Positions 8,702 to 18,057 of a stretch of 64,000 bases of DNA are shown here, one piece after another. This DNA comes from Fuerstiella sp. Lineage in GTDB: Bacteria > Planctomycetota > Planctomycetia > Planctomycetales > Planctomycetaceae. The stretch is taken from contig JAQWOH010000059.1 of NCBI GenBank assembly GCA_029245955.1, positions 26,270-90,269 on the forward strand. The letters run 5' to 3'. The notes beneath the pieces are model-generated. The model saw only the letters and a list, made by a program, of their open reading frames with translations. It made no database searches and had not been told where the DNA came from. Position numbers and translations under genes: made by a program. The first letter of the stretch is position 1; every line of letters starts with the position of its first letter.

Positions 8702-11507
8702 AAAGCAAACTCGCGGAATTCAGCAGCCCGTGACAGAATTCTGCCAGGGCGATGGTTTGAGTATCGACATCCCCGACAGAATCAGGTTCTGACTGGGGGG
8801 TACCGGCTGCACTCAATTCCTGCTCGATACTGTGCAACGCATAAAGTGATGCCTGTCGTTCTTCGTCTGATGGCTGACGATTCAGTGCAATTTCGAAGGC
8901 CAAAGTTACCTGCCGCGGCCGATCGTCGCCTGCGGCATTCTGAACACGCCGCGCGAACGCGTGTGCCAGGTCGTAGACCATACGATTGTTCAACAGGTGC
9001 AGTGACTGGGTGACAACAGTAGAGGCAGTGCGATCGGTACAGTTGGGTGTCATCTGAGGCAGATCAAAAGTCTCAAAAATCGTCGGCATTTCCTTCCGCC
9101 GCTGACGAACATAAATGCTGCGCCGCCATTGTCCATCGACGGGCTTTGAAGTCACCAAACCGTCATTCCGTACCTCCACAGCATCCGGTTCGCCGAACGG
9201 CGTTTCGCTCAATCGCCCGGCAACCAGTAACATCGTATCTCTTACCTCTTCGGCACTCAGCCGACGCATAGGCATGCGTGACAACAGCCGGTTATCCGGA
9301 TCCATGGAGCGATGGTCGTCAGTAATCGCTGAACTCTGCATCCACACCGCTGATGTCACGATCTGACGGTGCAGCCGCTTGATGCTCCAGCCGTGCTCGA
9401 CGAAGTCCACAGCCAGCCAGTCCAACAGTTGCGGATGGGACGGAGGCGTTCCCTGGTTTCCAAAATTGTCGATGCTCTCCACAAGACCGAGGCCAAAATG
9501 CTGCTGCCAGATACGATTCACAATAACGCGCGCTGTCAGCGGATGATCTTCGCTGGTCAGCCAGCGTGCAAATGCCAGACGCCGCCCGGTCTTGGGTGTC
9601 GAATGCTGTAACGCCACCGGTTGAAACGGAGTGCGGCCATCCGTGAGCATGGATGGTACGCCCGGCCCCACCAGCGTACTCGGTTGAGTCTCGTCACCGC
9701 GGCGATACACAAACGTGGGCGATGGCCGACCACGGTCCCAGAGTGCCCGGATCTTCGGTGACTGCTGCAGTTTCGTGGTCAATTGCGTCTGTTCAGCTCT
9801 CAGCTGCTTTTTCTCGTCGCCCGACAGTCCTTTCTGTTTCAGTTCGGCTGTAATCTTATCGATCCGTTGCTGCGTCTGCTGCTGTTGTTGTTTGATTTCG
9901 ATGCGTTCATCGGGACACAGTACTTCCAGTAACCTCTGCTTCGAATTCTTCCACTGATTGTTGAACGCATGCGGCGTCATCCAGTCGTATTCGTCGTACG
10001 CCCCTTTGAAGACCGCGACCAGCCGGTAGTAATCGCGCTGAGGAATCGGGTCGTATTTGTGCGAGTGACACCTTGCACAATTCATCGTCAGTCCCATCAG
10101 ACTGCGTGACACAACGTCGATGGCATCGGTAATCACTTCCATCCGGTCCGAAAACCGATTGACCGGATCAGCTGCGGTACCGTCGGGTACCATTCTCAGA
10201 AAACCCGTTGCCGTAAGCTTACGGATAACGTCGTTGTTGACGGACGATTCATCCGCCCAGTCAACCAGCTCGTCACCCGCCAGTTGTTCAACTAGAAACT
10301 CGTTGTACGGCATGTCGTCCTGGAAAGCAGTAATGACCCAGTCACGATATTTCCAGGCGAAAGGCCGCACAGAATCGGCGTTACGTTTTCCTTCGGAATC
10401 TGAGTAGCCCGCGAGGTCCAGCCAGAACCGGCCCCATTTCTCACCGTAACGAGGCGATCTCAGCAGATGATCGATTAATTCCGACCAGGCGCCGCCCCCT
10501 TCACTTTCCGTGAACTCTTTTAGCAGAGTGTCGCTGGGCGGCAACCCTGTTAAAGCAAATGCAGCGCGTCGAGCCAGCGTTGTGCGGTCCGCTTCTACAG
10601 AGAGTGTCAACCCCGCATTATTCAACTTCGCCAGAACAAATGCGTCGATTTCCGTGCGAACTTCTTCAGACGTTACCGTCGGCGGAGGAGTCTTCACCGG
10701 AGTGACAAAAGACCAGAATTTTCGTTCGGCGTCCGTCACCAGTGCGTCCGGTTCCTCGGTGGCAACATCCTCGGCCAGCAACAGAGGTTTCGCGCCAGCC
10801 ACGATCCATCGCGTCAGCCGATCCAACTCAGCTGACGTCATCGGCTCAATGCCTGACTCGCCAATGTCAGCCTTCGGTGGACACAGCTGCTTCAAGACTC
10901 GTGTCACCATAAGACTTTCGTCCGGCTTGCCTGCAACAAATACAGCCCCGTTTTCGCCACCTCGCAGCATTAACGAATGCTCACGCAGGTCAACACCACC
11001 GAACTGATACTCAGGCCCGTGACACATAACACACCGCCGCAGCATCAACGGGACGATATCAGCATAGGTCACTTCCGATGATTGTTCCGACTCATGCGCT
11101 ACCAGGTCGGTGCCGGAATCTATCCATCGCCGGACCACTCCGATCTGTTCGGCAGTCAGCGGCGGTTCATCATCAGGCGGCATCGCACCAGAATTAATCA
11201 CGTCGAACAGCAGACTTTTGTCCGGCGCACCGGCTACCGCCGCAGGCCCGGACTCACCACCTTGTTTGACGGCCGCAACATCCACAAGGCTCAGGTTCGC
11301 CTTCCGCGACCTGGCCCCATGACACTTGTCGCATCGAGCGGCAAGAATCGGGCGAACATCACGTTCGAATGTCAGTTCTGAAGCATCAGAGCTGATTTCA
11401 CCAGCGAAGAAAATCACAACCACACAACAAGAGCGAATCACTGCGTGCAAGACGTGCAAGACGTGCAACGAATAGCGAGACCGAGTTGTGATGGTGCGGC
11501 ACCACAT
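8691..11507 (-). CDS. PSD1-type planctomycete cytochrome protein (DUF1549/DUF1553)
   Basis: The product is about 938 residues. A hydrophobic signal (CCVVVIFFAGEISS) leads into two PSCyt1-type modules, each with a c-haem attachment site: CDKCHG and CVMCHG. A DUF1549 domain follows (near DAFVLAKLNNAGLTL, SPRYGEKWGRFWLDLAGYS), containing a third haem motif, CARCHSHKYDPIPQRDYY. A coiled Gln-rich linker (IKQQQQQTQQRIDKITAEL) joins it to a C-terminal DUF1553 domain (RVIVNRIWQQHFGLGLVES, RRLSAEEVRDTML, TQSLHLLNN). It is expected outside the cytoplasm. The ATG at 11507 is preferred over one at 11543 because the signal peptide then begins sooner. A three-copy 9-bp repeat lies in the leader region. Confidence 0.92.
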   Translation of the reverse strand: MWCRTITTRSRYSLHVLHVLHAVIRSCCVVVIFFAGEISSDASELTFERDVRPILAARCDKCHGARSRKANLSLVDVAAVKQGGESGPAAVAGAPDKSLLFDVINSGAMPPDDEPPLTAEQIGVVRRWIDSGTDLVAHESEQSSEVTYADIVPLMLRRCVMCHGPEYQFGGVDLREHSLMLRGGENGAVFVAGKPDESLMVTRVLKQLCPPKADIGESGIEPMTSAELDRLTRWIVAGAKPLLLAEDVATEEPDALVTDAERKFWSFVTPVKTPPPTVTSEEVRTEIDAFVLAKLNNAGLTLSVEADRTTLARRAAFALTGLPPSDTLLKEFTESEGGGAWSELIDHLLRSPRYGEKWGRFWLDLAGYSDSEGKRNADSVRPFAWKYRDWVITAFQDDMPYNEFLVEQLAGDELVDWADESSVNNDVIRKLTATGFLRMVPDGTAADPVNRFSDRMEVITDAIDVVSRSLMGLTMNCARCHSHKYDPIPQRDYYRLVAVFKGAYDEYDWMTPHAFNNQWKNSKQRLLEVLCPDERIEIKQQQQQTQQRIDKITAELKQKGLSGDEKKQLRAEQTQLTTKLQQSPKIRALWDRGRPSPTFVYRRGDETQPSTLVGPGVPSMLTDGRTPFQPVALQHSTPKTGRRLAFARWLTSEDHPLTARVIVNRIWQQHFGLGLVESIDNFGNQGTPPSHPQLLDWLAVDFVEHGWSIKRLHRQIVTSAVWMQSSAITDDHRSMDPDNRLLSRMPMRRLSAEEVRDTMLLVAGRLSETPFGEPDAVEVRNDGLVTSKPVDGQWRRSIYVRQRRKEMPTIFETFDLPQMTPNCTDRTASTVVTQSLHLLNNRMVYDLAHAFARRVQNAAGDDRPRQVTLAFEIALNRQPSDEERQASLYALHSIEQELSAAGTPQSEPDSVGDVDTQTIALAEFCHGLLNSASLLYVD
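11444..11470. repeat. Three-copy 9-bp tandem repeat in a signal-peptide region
   Basis: The unit CGTGCAAGA occurs at 11444 and 11453, with a near copy (CGTGCAACG) at 11462. It encodes a repeated Leu-His-Val block just before the hydrophobic core of the PSD1 leader. Such a repeat could vary in copy number by slippage without changing frame. Confidence 0.6.
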
Positions 11508-11697
11508 TGGATCGAGACCTTCAGCCGGCGGGAAAAACTGCACGAGGGCTACTGGCGGGACCGTTCAGTGTACACGTTGACCGAACGAATTACAGGGGAA
11601 TCGTGATGTCACGATTTCGAGCGGAGACGGCGAGAACCCGGTCAACCGGTCGGCAGCCCTCGAGCTGCATGCGAACAGGATTCCATCACCGCGCATG

Positions 11698-11730
11698 AAA
11701 AAAGCCGGGGCGGCAATTGCCAGTCCCGGC
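11698..11730 (-). terminator. Rho-independent terminator of rpsR
   Basis: Read on the minus strand, a GC-rich hairpin (GCCGGG ... CCCGGC with an inner TGGCAATTGCC) at 11730-11704 is followed directly by six T. It lies about 30 bp past the rpsR stop codon. Confidence 0.85.
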
Positions 11731-11758
11731 GTGATATAAATTCATGCTGCCAGAGACT

Positions 11759-12040
11759 TTAGTCGTCAGATACGTATGGCAGCAGACCGATAAAACGGGC
11801 TCGCAGGATCGCAGTGCGGACCGCTCGCTGATACAGAGCAGACGTGCCAGTCCGTCGGCGAGGCAGGATGCGACCTTCACGGTCAATAAGCGTCTTGAGG
11901 GTGCGCAGGTCCTTATAGTCCACATAAACCGGACGAGGGACGACCCCCCCGGCGGTAAATGGACACGTCATAGTCTTCTTTTTGAGACGTGCTCGGCGTT
12001 TTCTGAGCTTCTTGAGATCTGACTTCGAGATTGTGGCCAT
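11759..12040 (-). CDS. rpsR: 30S ribosomal protein bS18
   Basis: The 93-residue product has the bS18 core: YVDYKDLRTLKTLIDREGRI, then LPRRRTGTSALYQRAVRTAILRARFIGLLPYVS, the highly conserved S18 tail. Its N-terminus is basic and longer than in E. coli (SDLKKLRKRRARLKKKTMTC), and a single CPF motif remains where some S18 proteins bind zinc. It binds 16S rRNA in the platform of the small subunit next to bS6. The usual neighbours rpsF, ssb and rplI are not beside it, so the gene appears to be transcribed alone. It has its own hairpin terminator and an upstream leader of about 200 bp free of genes. Confidence 0.95.
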   Translation of the reverse strand: MATISKSDLKKLRKRRARLKKKTMTCPFTAGGVVPRPVYVDYKDLRTLKTLIDREGRILPRRRTGTSALYQRAVRTAILRARFIGLLPYVSDD

Positions 12041-12424
12041 AAAACAAGTTCGCCTTTTCTAATTCAAGCGAATGTGTGGAACGGGCTAGATCCCCGTAAA
12101 ACCTGCAATGCAAACAAGTTAAAGCAAGCCGCCCGATCGGACCAGTCGACAATATGACTGGCGGGGAATACAGAAGTTCCGCATTGTAATCGGACGAAAC
12201 GGTTGAGCAACACAAACCTGAGTCACAGTTTTATACGCTGCGAAATTCTTAAGGTGACTGCGTTTCGGTGAATTCGGAAGGCCACAACAAGACTGGGGTC
12301 ACGAGGCGGCGAATTTCCACCTGATTTCGTCCCCGCCCGCTAACGGCACCGAATGAGGTCCGACCACCACGAGATGACACAATGAGCTAATTCATTCCCT
12401 GTCCGGCGGAATGTCTGCAGTGCT
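12041..12424. other. Leader and intergenic region upstream of rpsR
   Basis: No gene was recognised. The stretch lies between rpsR (-) and the frameshifted transglutaminase-like gene (+) and should contain promoters for both directions. No box was clear enough to call, and no S18 operator structure was identified. Confidence 0.4.
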
Positions 12425-12899
12425 GTGGAGGTCATCGACTGGGAAATGCGATCCGTCCTGCAGCTCGCCAGATCCTTTGCCGCAGACAACGACTGCTGGT
12501 CCGCCGCCGTCGCCAAACGCTGTTTTGACTGGCTCCGGGACAATATCCGGCACAGCTTCGACTGTCGAATGAATCCTGTCCCGTATCGAGGCTCAGAAAC
12601 GTTGACTCACAGGACCGGATATTGCCAATCCAAGGGCCCATCTGCTGAGAGCGAATCAGATTCCAGCGGAACTTTCTCATCAGCGGCTCAGGCTGGATGG
12701 GACGGGCCCGTCATACTGCCTGCATGGAATGACCGCCGTGTTCCTTCCTGATGTCGAATGGTATCGCTGCGATCCTCGCGACAACCGTGACGGAGTTGAC
12801 GCACAGGTTACTCCACCGTTTGAACGACTTGCATTTCCGACGTCATTGCAGCAGGAATGTGACCTGCCGGGAATTCATCTCAAACCATCGCCGAAATGA
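12425..12899 (+). pseudogene. Transglutaminase-like cysteine peptidase gene with one frameshift
   Basis: Two frames together give a complete small transglutaminase-like protein. The first reads AKRCFDWLRDNIRHSFDC, then SETLTHRTGYCQSK, the usual nucleophile region (RTGxC). At a GGG run near 12634-12636 one extra base shifts the frame. The next frame continues AHLLRANQIPAELSHQRL and CLHGMTAVFLPDVEWYRCDP with the catalytic His and Asp, ending at 12899 (HLKPSPK). Cys, His and Asp are therefore all present in order, and only the frame is broken. The first stretch has no convincing ATG; a GTG at 12425 is the best candidate. The gene could be a recent pseudogene or reflect a one-base sequence error. 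Related proteins are usually about 200 residues or shorter and of unknown substrate. Confidence 0.72.
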
Positions 12900-13111
12900 A
12901 TGCTATGGCCTCGAAATCATGTGACAGGTAGCCTTCGCGGCAGTGCTTAGCACATATGGCGCAATGCCCCGACACTTTCAGCATTCACATTGCCGTGGAA
13001 CGGTCCGGGAGCTTGTTTGCGAGGTGAGCCATACATTTCCCGTGACAGAACTCCTGTTGAAAAACAGTGTCGTCACTCAGGCTGATCGAAAACGGAACAG
13101 GAGAAACTCGA

Positions 13112-14035
13112 ATGTTTTTGTTTCAGGACACTCCCAACACGCAGCAACAGCAGCAGCAGCAAGTCGAAGACGTGGCCGCCCGAGCCAGCAAAGATGTCAG
13201 TGAAGCACTTCAGGGATTGAAAGACGGCGACTTCCAGAAGGCCTGGCCGTTACTGGAAGGTTACGTGATGCCAGCGATTCAGGTGCTATTGCTGCTGATC
13301 GTTGCCTACATGGCCGCGAAGTTCATTTCACGGGTTGTCAGCACACCTGTACAAAAACGTGTGGACGAAACCCTCGGCCGGTTCATCGGCAAGGTTGTCT
13401 ACTATGCCATCATGATCAGCGTGCTGATTGCAGTCCTGGGAAAATTCGGATTCCAGGTCACGAGCTTCGCCGCAGTTCTGGCGTCTGCCGGATTCGCCAT
13501 CGGCATGGCGTTTCAGGGAACACTCGGGAACTTTGCGGCGGGTATCATGTTGCTGGTCTTCCGACCGTTCAAGGTGGGTGACTTCATTAACGCCGCCGGC
13601 GTCACGGCAAAAGTGAACGAAATCGATCTGTTTACGACCACACTGGACACCCCTGACAATCGGCGGATCATTGTGCCCAACACGGCAATCGCAGCCGGGA
13701 CAATTGAAAACATCTCACATCACACAGAACGTCGTGTGGAAGTCAAGGTCGGCTGTGATTACGCCGCCGACCTGAAAAGAACCCGCGAAGTGCTCACCGC
13801 CGCAGCAGAAGCCCTTAAGGAAAAATCCATCGAAGGCGATGGCCGCGGTTTTCAAATTGTTCTGGGCGACCTGGGTGATTCTGCCGTCAACTGGTCAGTA
13901 CGTGTCTGGACAACATCAGATAATTTCTGGGGCGTCAAGGAAGAACTGACGGAGTCCGTTAAGAACCATCTGGACGAAGCGGAAATCGGGATTCCATACC
14001 CGCAAGTCAGAGTGCACGTCAACAACGCGGCATAG
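13112..14035 (+). CDS. MscS-family mechanosensitive channel
   Basis: The ATG at 13112 is chosen because AGGAG lies nine bases upstream; an earlier in-frame GTG at 13067 lacks one. The 307-residue protein begins with a glutamine run and a short helical region. Three membrane segments follow: MPAIQVLLLLIVAYMAAKFI, a second near VVYYAIMISVLIAVLG, and the pore helix AAVLASAGFAIGMAFQGTLG. The MscS signature FRPFKVGDFI opens the beta domain, and the C-terminal alpha/beta domain ends with GIPYPQVRVHV. It should be a small-conductance channel of the inner membrane that releases solutes on hypo-osmotic shock. It has the minimal three-helix architecture of E. coli MscS. It stands alone. Confidence 0.92.
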   Translation: MFLFQDTPNTQQQQQQQVEDVAARASKDVSEALQGLKDGDFQKAWPLLEGYVMPAIQVLLLLIVAYMAAKFISRVVSTPVQKRVDETLGRFIGKVVYYAIMISVLIAVLGKFGFQVTSFAAVLASAGFAIGMAFQGTLGNFAAGIMLLVFRPFKVGDFINAAGVTAKVNEIDLFTTTLDTPDNRRIIVPNTAIAAGTIENISHHTERRVEVKVGCDYAADLKRTREVLTAAAEALKEKSIEGDGRGFQIVLGDLGDSAVNWSVRVWTTSDNFWGVKEELTESVKNHLDEAEIGIPYPQVRVHVNNAA

Positions 14036-14169
14036 GTCCCATTCGTCAAATAGTTGTCAGCGGCCGATCATCACAGACTGCTGCCCCGATAAAATGCAGT
14101 GCTAGTGCTTTCTGCTGCGCAGAGACTATTTCACGACCGAACGTACTTCCGAACGGAGCAACGTTGTGG

Positions 14170-15258
14170 TTACGAGGTGACATCCGAACGGGGACTTCCT
14201 GTTCCATTCAGTTGTTGTGGGTTGTTTTTCTTCGGCAGCCACAGCATCAGAATGCAGCCGGAAACAAACAGGCCGATACTCATTAACTGGGAAAACGTAA
14301 GGCTCGTTCCCATTCGACCTGGTTCGTCGTCACGAATGATTTCCAGGGAAAACCGGTTGATGGGGTACAGAATCCAGCCAAGTGACAATACGGCGCCTTC
14401 GAACGGCCGACGTTTAAAGAACCACATCAGAAACCCGGCCAGCAGAAACGCCAGCATCGAACTGTAGATCTGAGTCGGATGCAGCGCAATGGTGGCCGAC
14501 ATGTCCGGCGTCAGAAACTCCGGTCCGCGATGTGAAAGAACGTTGTATGTCATGCTGTCCGGCGGAAACTGAACGGCCCACGGCAACGTGCACGCTCCGC
14601 CGAAACAGCAGCCATACAGGAAACAGCCGATGCGTCCGAATCCCAGCCCCAGAAACAAAGACGGCATAATGACGTCGCCTAACTGCAGCGGACGAATTTC
14701 GTGACGACGGCAGAACAGCAGCAAACCGACAACACCTCCAATGATTCCGCCGTAGAAAACGATGCCGCCGTCCCACAATGCAATGGTCGCCTTCAGAATC
14801 TCCGGGCCGCTTCTTCCAGCGAACACTCGGTCCCCGTTCTGCAGCAGGTATACAATTCGAGCACCAATGATGCCGGGGATCATCAGCCACATGATCAGGT
14901 CCCAGATCACGTCCGGGCTCAGCCCCACGGTTTTCGCACGTCGGCCGGCCAGCAGCGTTGCCGTCGAGAATCCGACAAACAACATGAAGCCATAGCCGAA
15001 GACCGGGATTCCTGTCTGTACGATCGGCAGCCCGGTAACAGGAATCAGGACAATCGCCGCTGGAATCGCTGCCCAGAAGAACAACGAGGAACAGACCTGT
15101 TTCACATCACGCGTGATCCACCACATTACGCCAAGACTCATGACCGCGATCATCAACCACGCAGCAATCATCCACCCGTATCCGACCAGTAATTCGTTAC
15201 CGACAGACTCCAGATACCAGAGCTGTTCAAAGACAATTCGAAGAAGAACTTTTCGCAT
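14170..15258 (-). CDS. lgt: Prolipoprotein diacylglyceryl transferase
   Basis: This polytopic membrane enzyme of about 362 residues transfers diacylglycerol from phosphatidylglycerol to the lipobox cysteine of prolipoproteins. The Lgt signature is present: GLGFGRIGCFLYGCCFGG, with the catalytic-region arginine. HPTQIYSSMLAFLLAGFLMW follows, and an early YGFMLFVGFSTATLLAGRRA matches the N-terminal family motif. DGGIVFYGGIIGGVVGLLLF is another conserved segment. The N-terminal extension with two extra hydrophobic stretches (YGWMIAAWLMIAVMSLG) is longer than in E. coli. The ATG at 15258 is preferred to one at 15303. Several lipoproteins in the window would be substrates. panC and a DUF1571 gene lie upstream on the same strand. 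Confidence 0.93.
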   Translation of the reverse strand: MRKVLLRIVFEQLWYLESVGNELLVGYGWMIAAWLMIAVMSLGVMWWITRDVKQVCSSLFFWAAIPAAIVLIPVTGLPIVQTGIPVFGYGFMLFVGFSTATLLAGRRAKTVGLSPDVIWDLIMWLMIPGIIGARIVYLLQNGDRVFAGRSGPEILKATIALWDGGIVFYGGIIGGVVGLLLFCRRHEIRPLQLGDVIMPSLFLGLGFGRIGCFLYGCCFGGACTLPWAVQFPPDSMTYNVLSHRGPEFLTPDMSATIALHPTQIYSSMLAFLLAGFLMWFFKRRPFEGAVLSLGWILYPINRFSLEIIRDDEPGRMGTSLTFSQLMSIGLFVSGCILMLWLPKKNNPQQLNGTGSPRSDVTS

Positions 15259-15404
15259 GATGTTTTGTCGCGAGATAACAGATCGAACCGCGAGCCGCCC
15301 CAAATCGACGAACTGCGGAGGCGATCTTATCGCTCTGGCATCGCAACGACGTCGGCGTGTCGGTTGGGATTGTACTGCCTACCAGTTTAGCGAATAGAGG
15401 CGAT

Positions 15405-16253
15405 TCAGCGAAATCGCAGTATCTGATTGTCAATCAGCCGCGTTTTTCCAATGCGGACGGCAATCAGGGCTACAGCCCGCTTGGGCCGATCGACCAGCGG
15501 ATCCAGCGTGTCGCAGTCAACGACGACGGCATAGTCAGGATCAATGCCCTCAACACCTGAAATCAGCTGCTGCATCCGACGAGCAATTGAGTCCGGAGAC
15601 TCGGAGCCTGATTGGGCGAGATCCTGCGCCAGCGACAGAGCGCGAGACAGACTCAACGATTTTTCCCGCTCTGCAGGCGACAGGTACCGATTGCGGCTGC
15701 TCAGTGCCAGTCCATCGTCTTCGCGAACGATGGGACACGTGACGATCTCGACCCCCCAATCAAGGTCGCTCGCCATGCGTCGAATAATCAACTGCTGCTG
15801 ATAGTCCTTCTGTCCAAAATACGCCCGATCCGGCACTGTAATGTTGAACAGTTTCGCAACCACCGTGGTCACACCATCAAAATGACCGGGGCGATGACGG
15901 CCTTCCAGTTTCCGAGTCAGTCCAGTCAGACTGACAATCGATTCAGCGCCCGGTGCATACATCCGCGATGTTTCCGGAGTGAAGACGAGGTCGACTCCCG
16001 CCGCCTCACACCTTTGCAGATCCTGCTCAAGGGTTCTCGGATAACGTTCGAAGTCCTCATGCGGCCCGAACTGCATGGGATTTACGAAGATCGTGGCAAT
16101 GACAAAGTCACATTCGCTCCGCGCGGCGTCCAACAGGCTGACATGCCCCACGTGCAGCGCGCCCATCGTGGGCACGAGGCCTGTACGTCGACCACCGCAT
16201 CTGTGGCTCTGGACCGCGCTGCGGACTGCCGACGGTAAGGCTTCAACCTGCAT
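15405..16253 (-). CDS. panC: Pantothenate synthetase
   Basis: The enzyme condenses pantoate and beta-alanine with ATP in coenzyme A synthesis. The 282-residue sequence shows the N-terminal nucleotide-binding block LVPTMGALHVGHVSLLDAAR with the HVGH motif. IFVNPMQFGPHEDFERYPR, GHFDGVTTVVAKLFNI and the YFGQKDYQQQLIIRRM block follow. The KMSKS-like loop is SSRNRYLSPAER. The start is the ATG at 16253; a TTG three codons upstream is less likely. It begins nine bases after the DUF1571 gene ends, so the two may be cotranscribed. No panB or panD is nearby. Confidence 0.95.
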   Translation of the reverse strand: MQVEALPSAVRSAVQSHRCGGRRTGLVPTMGALHVGHVSLLDAARSECDFVIATIFVNPMQFGPHEDFERYPRTLEQDLQRCEAAGVDLVFTPETSRMYAPGAESIVSLTGLTRKLEGRHRPGHFDGVTTVVAKLFNITVPDRAYFGQKDYQQQLIIRRMASDLDWGVEIVTCPIVREDDGLALSSRNRYLSPAEREKSLSLSRALSLAQDLAQSGSESPDSIARRMQQLISGVEGIDPDYAVVVDCDTLDPLVDRPKRAVALIAVRIGKTRLIDNQILRFR

Positions 16254-16262
16254 CGCGCCCAA

Positions 16263-17030
16263 CTAAAAAGCGTACTTCGTATTGTCCCGGTCGAAGTCAG
16301 CATCGGTCAGCCGTACGTTCGTCCTGATATCGCTGAATGTATAGTCTTCAACAAGTGGCGGTTTGGCACCAGTCACCCTGGGGAATGCGTATTGCTGTAC
16401 GCGAACCGGCAGGCCGGTTGCATCGTCAACCCACAGACGTGTTTTCTGGAATTTAAAATTACGTCGAGGGGTGGGGTGAGAACATTCAACGACACGACAC
16501 GTCATTTTTCCCAGCTGGGCATCTTTGTAATATTTAACATCGCTCTCATCGAACTTCGCTTCCTGCTGCCATTGCCTGATGACGGTCTCAACAAGATTGC
16601 CAATGCCCGCCATGGTGATGGGGTAGCGATTTTCGCTCATTGCCGTGGAATCCGTGGGCGCCAGTTCCATCGTACCTACGACACTTAGCAACCCGGCCTC
16701 GTGTGCGAGCAGATTGCCACGATTCTGGCCTTCCACATACAGGACCTCACGACCTTCGTGCGGGTTCTCGAAGTAAAGGTAAACACTAAACGGCTTGTGC
16801 CGAATCTTGATCTTGATCTTCTGCTTGACCAGAATGCTCCCCACGACCTCCTGCTTAAAAAAAGAAGCTTCGTAGCTGGGAATTGCCTCAATCTTCTTAA
16901 GACACGACTTTGCGTAAAGGATGGCCGGTTGAAGCGGATGCTCTGTCTTCCCGACTTCATCCGCCTGAACAGCAACTGCCAGCAACAGATTCATCGTAAC
17001 GAAGAAGGTGATGCACTTAGCACAATTCAT
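16263..17030 (-). CDS. DUF1571 secreted protein
   Basis: The start is the ATG at 17030, with GGAGA eight bases upstream; an earlier in-frame ATG at 17072 lacks one. The 255-residue protein opens with a signal peptide (CITFFVTMNLLLAVAVQA) and a mature part typical of DUF1571: SCLKKIEAIPSYEASFFKQE, PFSVYLYFENPHEGREVLYV, SENRYPITMAGIGNLVE and a C-terminal YTFSDIRTNVRLTDADFD. The domain resembles outer-membrane lipoprotein carrier folds, but its function is unknown. It is common in planctomycetes. It probably forms a short transcription unit with panC. Confidence 0.85.
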   Translation of the reverse strand: MNCAKCITFFVTMNLLLAVAVQADEVGKTEHPLQPAILYAKSCLKKIEAIPSYEASFFKQEVVGSILVKQKIKIKIRHKPFSVYLYFENPHEGREVLYVEGQNRGNLLAHEAGLLSVVGTMELAPTDSTAMSENRYPITMAGIGNLVETVIRQWQQEAKFDESDVKYYKDAQLGKMTCRVVECSHPTPRRNFKFQKTRLWVDDATGLPVRVQQYAFPRVTGAKPPLVEDYTFSDIRTNVRLTDADFDRDNTKYAF

Positions 17031-17319
17031 GATGGTTCTCCGGCAGGCCGCTTCTAAAGTGTCGCAGTTCAAGACAGTTTGCGGCAGTTAAACCACACAG
17101 GAATTGCACAGCAGTTGTCTGCGATTGTCATGCATTTCCGGTTTTGTCGCGAGATAACTGCCGCCCTAAAGTCGTGTTTCGCAGAATTTTCAGCTCAGTA
17201 CCGGCAACAAGGGAAGTGTGCAGTAAAACTGAGATTGTGGTCAAAATGACTTATTCCTAGACTTCGGCAGAATCTGCTTCTTTGGAGAAGGATCTCCCGG
17301 AATTGATGTGGAAGTCGGA

Positions 17320-17919
17320 ATGGAATCTTCGCGCGGCGGACCGCTCACAACATTTATCATGATGCTGCCACTAATCGTGGTACCGGCTATGGCAATGTTT
17401 AGGCCGTCGGGTCCGGAAGGCAACCTTCTAAGCTCACTGCTGTCGGCCGGTTCCGGCGATTCCTCAGACTCAGAATCGCCAGACAATGAGGCTGACCTTG
17501 ATGGTTTCTCGGAAAGTGACTTTGAGGCTGAATTCGCCGAGATATTGGATTCGGAAGACAACGTCGGTGATGATGAAGGCGCCAGTTTTTCGCAGGAGCC
17601 GTCGTTTCCATCTGAGTCTGAAATGACCCGTATACCACCAGTCGCAACACCGCAGGTGTTCACCCAGCCGCCCCCAATAACCGATTTATCCACAAACGCT
17701 GAACTGGATGCGTTGACCGCTCAGCTTCAAACACTGGGGGCCAAGCGCACCTTATGGTTTTCTCCCGGCAATACATCGACATATGGCTTCGTTGCATTCT
17801 TTCCCGCTGGGCAGGGAATCGTTCGCTACAGATTTGAGTCGATTGCCGCTTCGAAGGCTGCAGCCGTGCGGGACGTGATACGCCAAGCTAACGAATGGAA
17901 GTCATCACAGAGTCCGTAG
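17320..17919 (+). CDS. Conserved hypothetical, N-terminal membrane segment and acidic linker
   Basis: I do not recognise a named family. From the ATG at 17320 (an in-frame ATG at 17308 is an alternative) the product has one N-terminal hydrophobic segment (TTFIMMLPLIVVPAMAMF). A long acidic Ser/Asp/Glu-rich linker covers roughly residues 40-110. A compact C-terminal domain of about 75 residues follows: LDALTAQLQTLGAKRTLWF, YGFVAFFPAGQGIVRYRFE and AAAVRDVIRQANEW. That last part looks folded, with alternating strands and helices. The layout suggests a membrane-anchored protein with the small domain outside. It is followed closely by scpB on the same strand. Codon use looks coding throughout. Confidence 0.6.
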   Translation: MESSRGGPLTTFIMMLPLIVVPAMAMFRPSGPEGNLLSSLLSAGSGDSSDSESPDNEADLDGFSESDFEAEFAEILDSEDNVGDDEGASFSQEPSFPSESEMTRIPPVATPQVFTQPPPITDLSTNAELDALTAQLQTLGAKRTLWFSPGNTSTYGFVAFFPAGQGIVRYRFESIAASKAAAVRDVIRQANEWKSSQSP

Positions 17920-18057
17920 CCAGCAGGGGAACACCCCTGTGCAGAGAAGCGGTTGGTCGCGTGCATGGCGGTCACCCCGGTGTTCTTCTACGTAAACCTT
18001 TCGCTGGCCACTGTAAAGTGCTATCTGTCGTCCGGAAGTTCATTCGTCGCTGGCCTT

